A DNA stretch of 64,000 bases from Butyrivibrio sp. Lineage in GTDB: Bacteria > Bacillota > Clostridia > Lachnospirales > Lachnospiraceae. Under the pieces are notes generated by a model. The model was not told the DNA's origin. It saw nothing but the letters and a program-made list of their open reading frames with translations, and ran no database searches. The stretch covers positions 50,523 through 114,522 of the forward strand of contig NZ_SVFW01000003.1 in NCBI RefSeq assembly GCF_015056685.1, written 5' to 3'. Shown in pieces: positions 8,587-15,833 of this stretch; position 1 is the first letter of the stretch, and each line of letters opens with the position of its first letter. The position numbers and the translations under genes are program-made.

Positions 8587-10476
8587 TTATTCTACCGTAA
8601 TCTCAAATGGTGCAAGGGGCGTGCCTGTTTCATTTTCAATAAGGCCGCCGTGGTAAGTATTTTCACAGCACCATTTGAGTTTTATTTTTTTGCTGTCCTT
8701 ATCTATCTTAACTAATACCTTATCTCCCAAAAGAGCTGCCTCTGCCTTTTGGGAAGTGCCTTCCTCATTCTCAATATAAAAATCAAGAAGCTCGCATCCT
8801 TTGCCTTCATCAGCAACTTTAAGCCCCGCAGTATGAGCTAGTTTTATCTCGGCATAAGCTTCATCATCTTCTGTGATAATCTTTGCACTCTCAATTTCAG
8901 GTCCTTTGTATTCTGCGCCGCAGCCGTATTTCATATAAGCTGCCCAGAGAGCCATTCTCTCTCCAATAGGCTCTTTTACCGTAGGATGAAGGTCATTGTC
9001 CTCTCCAAGTCCCAATGTCACGATAAGCCCAGTCATTGGAATATCCAGTATCCTATTCTGAACAAGTCTGAATCTTCCCCAATCATCCGTGCATGGGAGC
9101 TGGTCTATTACAAAGTTTGGAAGCTGAACCGCAATGAATGGAAGGTTCTCATCATTCCAAAGCTTTCTGTATCCAAGGACCATTCTCTTGGTAAGATCTG
9201 CGTAGTCCTCATCTCTCTCAACATTTGATTCACCCTGATACCAGACCACACCATCTATTGGATAGTTTTTGCAGGGAGCTGTCATTCCATTGAAAAGACC
9301 TGTCGCTTTCCAGTTAACAAAGTCTGTAGGCTGGATCTGTTCGCACTCTGCGGCAATCCTATATTTATAAGTACCATTCAGATAAACGGTTGCATCCTGA
9401 TTAAAGATCTTTAGCTCTTTTTCCGGAGTAAATCTTCCAAGGCCGTTCTCCACACAAAGTCTTATAACTACTTCGTTGTCCTTTTCTCTTGTAAGTCCTT
9501 CAGGAATATCGTACTTACGTGGTGGATACTGATAAGCGGTCTCACCGACTTTTTGCCCGTTTACAAAAATAGTGTCGCTGTCTACCATTGTTCCCATAAA
9601 GAGCCTTGCTGATTTTCCCGCAAGTTCTTTTGGCAGATCAAATTTCTTTCTAAACCACACAGAGCCTATAAATCCGTCAAGCTCAGTTTCCTTGAAAAAA
9701 CCCGGAACTTCAAAGGTTTTCCAGTCGCTGTCATCTGTATTTTCAAGCTGCCAGTTGTTCTTTATTCCTTCATCTTTCTGATAAAGAGAGTTTCTCCATG
9801 CGTCGCCGTTTGCAATATTTCTAGCAATCTGTCCGTCATAGAACTCTTTGTCTGCATATCTATCAGCCTCTTCCAAGAGCTCATCATAACCCTCAAGCAT
9901 TTCTCTGCCCATCCAGCCAAAGATTCTTGATCCACCAAGGCTTGCATTGATTATTCCTACAGTCTGACCTGTAAGTTTTTGAAGATGCTTGGCAAAAAAG
10001 TACCCAACAGCGGAAAAATCCATTATTGTCTCGTGTTTTACTTCTTTCCAGCTGCCTGTGTGATGCTCCTCCAAAGGTCCACTATAAGAAGTTTCCTCAA
10101 CAATCTTGAAAGTACGTATTCTGTTATTAACATCGTTTTTTACAACTTCAGGATACTGATCCTTACATCTTGTAAGGGGAAGTTCCATATTGGACTGACC
10201 TGAACACAGCCAGACAAGACCAAGCATTACATCCTTAACAACCTTTTTCTCGCCCTTATCATCACTTACTATAAGCTCGTAAGGTCCGCCACTCTCGCGG
10301 GCCGGCAGATACAGATTGAATCTTCCATTTGCATCCGTATCCCCACTAACCTGATCCTTCTCAAGTGTAGCTGTAACCTTTGTGCCGGGTTCATCCCAGC
10401 CCCATATATGAATACTTTTTCTTCTCTGAATAACTGCTCCGTCAGATAATAAACGCGGTAATCTAAGCGTAGACAT
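8587..10476 (-). CDS. SASA-family (sialate O-acetylesterase-like) carbohydrate esterase
   Basis: Cytoplasmic esterase of 629 residues in the sialate 9-O-acetylesterase (SASA) family. Seen: WLCSGQSNMELPL with nucleophile Ser95, VWYQGESN near the middle, and a C-terminal DLHP motif that supplies Asp/His. A beta-rich insertion (LENTDDSDWKTFEVPGFF ... ) interrupts the catalytic core, as in other long members. No signal peptide. In this xylan locus deacetylation of imported acetyl-xylo-oligosaccharides is more plausible than sialic acid metabolism, for which no genes are present. I chose ATG 10476, where GGGAAAGG lies 8 bases upstream; the upstream ATG 10494 would place the ribosome site inside the gene. 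It has its own -10 box at 10509-10514, beyond a terminator. Confidence 0.88.
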   Translation of the reverse strand: MSTLRLPRLLSDGAVIQRRKSIHIWGWDEPGTKVTATLEKDQVSGDTDANGRFNLYLPARESGGPYELIVSDDKGEKKVVKDVMLGLVWLCSGQSNMELPLTRCKDQYPEVVKNDVNNRIRTFKIVEETSYSGPLEEHHTGSWKEVKHETIMDFSAVGYFFAKHLQKLTGQTVGIINASLGGSRIFGWMGREMLEGYDELLEEADRYADKEFYDGQIARNIANGDAWRNSLYQKDEGIKNNWQLENTDDSDWKTFEVPGFFKETELDGFIGSVWFRKKFDLPKELAGKSARLFMGTMVDSDTIFVNGQKVGETAYQYPPRKYDIPEGLTREKDNEVVIRLCVENGLGRFTPEKELKIFNQDATVYLNGTYKYRIAAECEQIQPTDFVNWKATGLFNGMTAPCKNYPIDGVVWYQGESNVERDEDYADLTKRMVLGYRKLWNDENLPFIAVQLPNFVIDQLPCTDDWGRFRLVQNRILDIPMTGLIVTLGLGEDNDLHPTVKEPIGERMALWAAYMKYGCGAEYKGPEIESAKIITEDDEAYAEIKLAHTAGLKVADEGKGCELLDFYIENEEGTSQKAEAALLGDKVLVKIDKDSKKIKLKWCCENTYHGGLIENETGTPLAPFEITVE

Positions 10477-10508
10477 AATCATAACCTTTCCCATTTATAT
10501 TTATTTTG

Positions 10509-10524
10509 ATTATACTTTGTGCAC
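10509..10524 (-). promoter_or_regulatory. Promoter -10 box with adjacent TTTGTGCAC half-site
   Basis: On the minus strand GTGCACAAAG runs directly into a consensus TATAAT, 33 bases before the esterase start. No good -35 box is present at 17 bases, which suggests activator dependence. The same GTGCACAAA half-site makes up the palindrome at 5542-5560. Confidence 0.6.
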
Positions 10525-10575
10525 GCATTTTTTTACCTCATTATAAGTGCGAATAACTCCCCAGTTATTGCTTAC

Positions 10576-10617
10576 AAAAAAAGTGCGTGCAGAGCTTTTT
10601 CCTCTACACGCACTTTT
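10576..10617 (-). terminator. Strong intrinsic terminator ending the eleven-gene run
   Basis: Minus-strand stem of about 15 bp (AAAAGTGCGTG core, one G-T wobble), loop GAAAAAG and a run of seven T. It begins 7 bases after the stop of the SGNH esterase gene. Confidence 0.92.
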
Positions 10618-10623
10618 CTCATA

Positions 10624-12285
10624 TTATCTTACAACTCCGAACCCCAGGATTGTAAACTTCTTATCGTTCATGCCGTCCGCCATCTTAATCTCGACTTTGT
10701 GCTGTCTGTTTTTCTCTTCATTGAAAAGAATCACGGCATTACAATGTGTCCATCCAACCTCTAACGGATTGACATCCTTTATCTTTTTTTCATCCACAAA
10801 AACCTGCGCGGTACCAAAGGATGCGTTTCCTGAATCCTTGAACACCAACAGCAGCTTACTGCAGTTAATGCTCATTACAAATGGTTCAGGATCTGAGCTT
10901 TTCCCATTATAAGCCCAGTTATTCGGAAATTCAGGTCGTGGAATGATCTCTTCATCCATTTCTACAAGCTGAATATCCTTATCAACATCGTCAAAAGAAC
11001 CGGCGTCAAGTTTTGTTATCTTGTATTTCTTTTTAAGAGCCTCTAACTCTTTTTTATCAAGCAGTTCAACCTTTTCAAAGTCCCCACCTATTACCGGATG
11101 TGGAAGTTTATCATCTTCTTCATATGAAGTATCCCTTGATTCATTGACACTGTCGATCAGATTTATAAGACAGTCGCTCATTATCTGATGACCAAGATTA
11201 CTTGGGTGATATACATCATAAAAGAACTGATTCTTGGATATAACCCTTCCATCTTCCGGAAGAAGCTTAAACTGCTCTGTTACTGCATCCAGGACACTCA
11301 CCATAGGAAGATCGTATCTGATTCCTACGGGCCCCAATCTGTCCTGAAGATTCCAGTCAAAAGAAAATACTGCAAAAAGTAATACTACTGCTGGCTTCCA
11401 TGGAAGTGCCAAGGCCTTTCTTACAAGGCTTTCATAGCAGACTCCCTTGGTCTCATCACCTTCATCATTTACAGCAAATTCAATGACTATAAGGTCGGGC
11501 TTCTCGGCGTAGTCCCTAAGGACATCCCTTTCAAATCTTATCATTCCAAGCTCTGAAGGAGTTCCTCCTACACCTGCCTTGATAAAGTTTACTTTCCCGC
11601 CTTTGATATATCTTTTCTGGAACTCATCTGCAAAAACTTTTGCATAGCATTTCTCATTTATTGGTATAGCTCCGGCTCCCTGTGTAATAGATCCTCCAAT
11701 AAAAGAAAGAGTGACATTCTCACCACTTCCGGCCTTACTTAAAACTTTTTCAAGCCTTGCCGTGTTTCCTGCATGCAATAAGCTCTGTGAAATCATCTTT
11801 TTGTATCTCGAAGACTTAAAATCAACAAGCTGCTCCATTGGCTGAACAGGAGCAATAAAGCCCTGATTAAGATAGAATCTGACATCCGCAGCTGCCTGGA
11901 TTCCTGAAGTTCCAAACTCAAATCTTATCTGCCCCACTTCTTTATCTGAAGCTTCCCATTCTATATCCTCAAGATTTATGACTGTCTCCATCCCATCCAT
12001 GTAAAGCTCCTTTTTTATCTGGGTAGCTTTTTCTCCCGGATGTTCAGGATACATTTCAAGTACGAATTTCACCGGTTCTTTGGCATCGCGACCTGAAACA
12101 CTGACACCTATGCTATGGACAACTGTCTTAAAGCCCTGAGCTGACTTAAGCAGCTCTAACATGTAGTCATCTTCGATGTTGCCTGATAATCTTGCAGCAT
12201 CTATAAGTCTTCCACAGTCCATATAAAGAAACTGAACGCCCCGGCCATCAGGCTGAGGCGCTCCAAATATTTCTTTACCCTGCAT
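10624..12285 (-). CDS. SGNH/GDSL hydrolase, probable carbohydrate acetylesterase
   Basis: Esterase of 553 residues without a signal peptide. The central SGNH core shows block I IGGSITQG (Ser199), a Gly-rich block GVGGTPSELG, EFAVND (Asn273) and DVYHPSNLGH (Asp357, His360). Flanking beta-rich domains (residues 1-160 and about 430-553) resemble jelly rolls and may position a sugar chain, recalling CE2-type deacetylases. It is the last gene of the long run and probably works with the SASA esterase on acetylated xylo-oligosaccharides. The open frame extends upstream into the binding-protein gene (GTG 12390, ATG 12372), but residues there translate a hairpin, so I prefer ATG 12285 even though no clear ribosome binding site precedes it. 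Confidence 0.82.
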   Translation of the reverse strand: MQGKEIFGAPQPDGRGVQFLYMDCGRLIDAARLSGNIEDDYMLELLKSAQGFKTVVHSIGVSVSGRDAKEPVKFVLEMYPEHPGEKATQIKKELYMDGMETVINLEDIEWEASDKEVGQIRFEFGTSGIQAAADVRFYLNQGFIAPVQPMEQLVDFKSSRYKKMISQSLLHAGNTARLEKVLSKAGSGENVTLSFIGGSITQGAGAIPINEKCYAKVFADEFQKRYIKGGKVNFIKAGVGGTPSELGMIRFERDVLRDYAEKPDLIVIEFAVNDEGDETKGVCYESLVRKALALPWKPAVVLLFAVFSFDWNLQDRLGPVGIRYDLPMVSVLDAVTEQFKLLPEDGRVISKNQFFYDVYHPSNLGHQIMSDCLINLIDSVNESRDTSYEEDDKLPHPVIGGDFEKVELLDKKELEALKKKYKITKLDAGSFDDVDKDIQLVEMDEEIIPRPEFPNNWAYNGKSSDPEPFVMSINCSKLLLVFKDSGNASFGTAQVFVDEKKIKDVNPLEVGWTHCNAVILFNEEKNRQHKVEIKMADGMNDKKFTILGFGVVR

Positions 12286-12321
12286 TATGAAAAAGAAAGG
12301 TCTTTTCTTTGTAGGATCTTT

Positions 12322-12339
12322 GGGGGCCTTAGGACCCCC
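12322..12339 (-). other. Intercistronic GC hairpin after binding-protein gene
   Basis: GGGGGTCC-TA-AGGCCCCC-like stem (7 bp with one wobble, loop CTAA) 8 bases after the stop of the binding-protein gene. No T run follows. It is placed like the stabilising hairpins found after abundant binding-protein messages, and would lower expression of the esterase downstream. Confidence 0.5.
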
Positions 12340-12346
12340 AACAGTT

Positions 12347-13837
12347 TTACTGAGCGTTTGCCTCGTCAACATAAGCTTTCCATGTGTCACGGATTGCTTC
12401 TACCTGCTCTGAAACAACTACGCCTGGTCCAATGTTCCATACAAAGTCTGAGCCAAGACTGAGGTTAGGAATCATTCCGTGGTAAGCAATTGTTCCCTTT
12501 TCTGTCATCATAGCGATTGTCTCATCAACTGCTCTCTCATCAAAGACACCATTTCTGGCTGTTGAAAGATATCCGTTGTAATCAAGGTACTCAGCTGAAG
12601 GAGCGTTTGTATAAAGGTTCCATGCAAATGCGATCTTCCAAGCCTTGTCTGCATCGTAACATGCTGGAATAGCAATTGGGTTGTTTGTCCAAACGTTGAT
12701 GTAGTCGTCCATCTTAGGTCCCTTAGGGAACATAACGAATCCAACTTCATCCTGCATATCCTCAAGGAAGTTACCAGGTGTTGCGCAATACTCATCATCA
12801 ACCATGAATGCTGCCATACCATTGATGAATGCTTCCTTGTAGTAATCCCACTCAGCGCCCTCTGGATCTGGCATGTCATAGTTTGTAAACATGTTTACTG
12901 TCCACTCAAGAGCTTCAAGTGTCTCAGGAGACTCAAGGTTATATACATACTTGCCGCTTGCATCCTTGTCGATGTATGATCCACCATTTGAGAATACAGC
13001 TGCTGTTGTCATGTTACCTTCGTTAAGTGTAAGGCCCCAAACATCTACAGTACCATCATTGTCCTTATCCTGCTGAACCTTCTGCATAAGTTCTTCGAAC
13101 TTATCCCATGTCCATGTTCCGTCAGCCTGCATATCGTAAAGTGACTCAGGATCGATTCCGGCATCCTTAAGAAGTCTCTTGTTGAAATATACACCTGTAC
13201 GAGCTTCTGAATATCCAGCGAACATAGCATAGATGCTGTTTCCTTTAGAATACTGCTCATGGAGCTTGTTTCTCTGGAACTTAATGTCATTGAAATCAAG
13301 GCAGTCAAGTGTCGAAAGGTCATACATAAGACCATTAGCCATAGCTGATGTGATAGCCGGGTCATCACGAAGTGTGAAGAGATAGTTCTCGTCGCCACCT
13401 GTTGTAGCATAATCTACGAAATCTGTAGGTGTTGAACCCCAGTCACCAAATGCCTGAGATTTGATAGTGAAGTTGTATGTCTCCTGAATCCAATCTCTGT
13501 ACTCCTGAAGTGCTTCTTCATAATCGTTAGCTGGAGCTGCAGGCTCCTCTGATGACCACCAGTCACGAATGATGATTTCCATTCCGCCAAGGTCAATTGG
13601 GTTGCCGCTTGCATCTGTGATTACCTGATATGGATCATATTCATCAGATGGTGCTTCTGTAGCTTCGGCAGCTGCCTCTGTAGTAGCTTCTGCTGTAGCT
13701 GTTTCTGTGTTTGCTTCTGGCTGAGCAGAATCAGTTGTTGCAGGTGCTGCTTCCTGTGAGCCACAAGCTGCCATGCTAAAAAGCATAGCTGCCATTGTAA
13801 TAACGGCTGTTGCTTTGTTTGTTAGAGACTTTCTCAT
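12347..13837 (-). CDS. ABC transporter solute-binding lipoprotein
   Basis: Family 1 extracellular solute-binding lipoprotein of 496 residues. Lipobox SMAAC (Cys25), then an Ala/Thr/Glu-rich linker to about residue 62, then a binding domain with DYEEALQEYRDWIQETYNFTI, GVYFNKRLLKDAGIDPESLYDM and a Trp/Tyr-rich middle suited to stacking on sugars. It follows its two permeases (14918-13908 and 15819-14911), forming the second complete transporter of the run. No ATPase gene is present. Substrate is unknown; the GH10 xylanase at the head of the run suggests xylo-oligosaccharides. The CDS ends at TAA just before the GC hairpin. Confidence 0.9.
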   Translation of the reverse strand: MRKSLTNKATAVITMAAMLFSMAACGSQEAAPATTDSAQPEANTETATAEATTEAAAEATEAPSDEYDPYQVITDASGNPIDLGGMEIIIRDWWSSEEPAAPANDYEEALQEYRDWIQETYNFTIKSQAFGDWGSTPTDFVDYATTGGDENYLFTLRDDPAITSAMANGLMYDLSTLDCLDFNDIKFQRNKLHEQYSKGNSIYAMFAGYSEARTGVYFNKRLLKDAGIDPESLYDMQADGTWTWDKFEELMQKVQQDKDNDGTVDVWGLTLNEGNMTTAAVFSNGGSYIDKDASGKYVYNLESPETLEALEWTVNMFTNYDMPDPEGAEWDYYKEAFINGMAAFMVDDEYCATPGNFLEDMQDEVGFVMFPKGPKMDDYINVWTNNPIAIPACYDADKAWKIAFAWNLYTNAPSAEYLDYNGYLSTARNGVFDERAVDETIAMMTEKGTIAYHGMIPNLSLGSDFVWNIGPGVVVSEQVEAIRDTWKAYVDEANAQ

Positions 13838-13907
13838 ACTCTAAAAATCCTCCTTTACCCCCTAAGGTAATATTATTGTTATCCAGACTTATTGTCCGGG
13901 TGGAACC

Positions 13908-14918
13908 TTACATCTTGATACCTGTACTACTGATACTCTCAACAAATGCTCTCTGTGCAAAAAGATAAAGAACAATGAGCGGAACGATGATCATAAGTGT
14001 TCCTGTTGCGAGAATACAGTTTGAATAAGCTATTGAAATTGTTGTTTTTACACCGTTTATTCTCTGAATATATGCTCCGAGACTATCCACAATTCTTGAA
14101 AGACCTGTACTTATAAGCTTTGTGTTTCCAAGGAACATTCTTGAATAAAATCCATCTGTCCACTGCCAAACAAAGGCGAAGAGGAAACATGATGTAAGAA
14201 TTGGCTTTGCCTGTGGAAGCATGATCCTGATAAAAGTCTTAAATGTTCCGCAGCCATCTACATAAGCGGCTTCTTCCAGATCCCCAGGGATATTTCTGAA
14301 ATACTGACGGATCATGTAAATATACAAACCGTTCTTAAGTCCCATGCATCCGGCGCTCATAAGATAATATGGGAGTTTTGAACCCCTCAGGTTAATAGTC
14401 TGACCTGTTATGAGCTGTGAAAGACCAAGTACATCAAAAAATCTGAAGTGCAGATGGAGTGAGCTGGCAATGGTCTGTGGCGGAATGAGGATAACAAGTA
14501 TCACACATGCAAACCAGAATTTCTTTAATGGAAATTCAAATCTTGCGAACCCGTATCCAACCAGTGTGCACATTGCAATCTGAAGCGCTGCTATCGTAAG
14601 TGATATAAGAGTTGAATTAAAAAGCGCTTCTTTAAAACTTATAAGCTCTGCTGCCAGTCTGTAGTTAGCTGTTGTAAAGTGCTCAGGAATCGAGATAACA
14701 ACCGGATTATAAAGATCCTGCTCTGTCATGAAGCTGACAGATATTTTATTCAGGATCGGCTGAATGATCATGAAGCACATTCCAAAAAGAAGAATGAATC
14801 TTACAATGCTTACAGCTCTCTCTCCTATTACTTTTCTAAGCAGATATCCTCCGGACTGTTTGTTCCTCTCCCAAAAGCTCTGCTTTGCGTAGGCACTATT
14901 TGTTTTTACATTAGTCAT
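13908..14918 (-). CDS. ABC sugar transporter permease (MalG-like)
   Basis: Permease of 336 residues. A cytoplasmic N-terminus of about 35 residues precedes the first membrane segment (VRFILLFGMCFMIIQPIL). The EAA loop reads GDLEEAAYVDGCGTFKTF with IMLPQAKPI (about residues 225-250). ATG 14918 overlaps the end of the upstream permease gene by 8 bases, indicating translational coupling. With 14911-15819 and the binding protein at 12347-13837 it forms one ABC importer. Confidence 0.9.
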   Translation of the reverse strand: MTNVKTNSAYAKQSFWERNKQSGGYLLRKVIGERAVSIVRFILLFGMCFMIIQPILNKISVSFMTEQDLYNPVVISIPEHFTTANYRLAAELISFKEALFNSTLISLTIAALQIAMCTLVGYGFARFEFPLKKFWFACVILVILIPPQTIASSLHLHFRFFDVLGLSQLITGQTINLRGSKLPYYLMSAGCMGLKNGLYIYMIRQYFRNIPGDLEEAAYVDGCGTFKTFIRIMLPQAKPILTSCFLFAFVWQWTDGFYSRMFLGNTKLISTGLSRIVDSLGAYIQRINGVKTTISIAYSNCILATGTLMIIVPLIVLYLFAQRAFVESISSTGIKM

Positions 14919-15819
14919 AGTAGTAAACCCTCTTAGAAATAAAGAATGATGTTATTCCCACAAATGCAAGTACCAGGATGAAATAGATCCATGACATTGC
15001 TGAAGCATTTCCATATTGCTGCTGCTCGATCATTACCTTCTGGATCTTTTCGATTACTCCGTTATCTGATCTCATGCAGAAATCAACAACTGTGTAGATC
15101 CAGTTAACAAGGAACAATGAGCTTATCATTGGGAATGTTATCTTCCACAAACTCTCCCATTTTGTACATCCTTCTATATCAGCGGCTTCATACATACTTG
15201 ATGAGATTGTCTGAAGACCTGATAAAAAGATAATGATCTGAATTCCGGAAGCAAGTGCCACATCGTAAATGTTATCTATGACTTCAAATACCTGTTCAAA
15301 AGCTCTCACGCCCACGCCTGTTGTTCTAAGTATTGATTCAAGAGCTCCTGTAATACTCACACCCTCTGTTGTCTGTTCAATACTCTGTGCCAGATTTGCC
15401 ATAAGCTGGTTGTTTGATTCAAGTCCTACGATCACGCCGGATGAAAGGATAACAGGTAAAAAGAATATTGCTCTTACCAGGGCTCTTCCTTTAAATTTCT
15501 GATTCAGTACAAGTGCCACAAAGAAGCTGAATACTATGATCGCCAGTGAGTAAACCATCATTCTTGAAAGTTCCTCCCACAAAAGCCTGTTGTATTCCGG
15601 ATCAACCCTGAACGCAAATATGTAATTGGTAATTCCTGAAAATGTCTTTGTAACCTTTCCTGCTGACAGATCAACGTTACAAAAACTCATGTAACAGGAT
15701 TCAAAAAGCGGTTTTATCATGAACAGCAAAAAACCAAGAATAAATGGTGATATGAAACAATATCCCGATATGGCTTTTCGCTTTTGTAATCCTGCCAGTT
15801 TATTTTTCTGCTTACTCAT
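14911..15819 (-). CDS. ABC sugar transporter permease (MalF-like)
   Basis: Permease of 302 residues with a GYCFISPFILGFLLFMIKPLFES first segment typical of MalF-like subunits. Its EAA loop reads SSMYEAADIEGCTKWESLW with ITFPMIS. A long extracytoplasmic loop carries NQLMANLAQSIEQTTEGV. It starts 14 bases after the DUF5696-type gene and overlaps the next permease gene by 8 bases, so the genes are clearly cotranscribed. Confidence 0.9.
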   Translation of the reverse strand: MSKQKNKLAGLQKRKAISGYCFISPFILGFLLFMIKPLFESCYMSFCNVDLSAGKVTKTFSGITNYIFAFRVDPEYNRLLWEELSRMMVYSLAIIVFSFFVALVLNQKFKGRALVRAIFFLPVILSSGVIVGLESNNQLMANLAQSIEQTTEGVSITGALESILRTTGVGVRAFEQVFEVIDNIYDVALASGIQIIIFLSGLQTISSSMYEAADIEGCTKWESLWKITFPMISSLFLVNWIYTVVDFCMRSDNGVIEKIQKVMIEQQQYGNASAMSWIYFILVLAFVGITSFFISKRVYYYD

Positions 15820-15833
15820 AAAGGATGCCTTCC

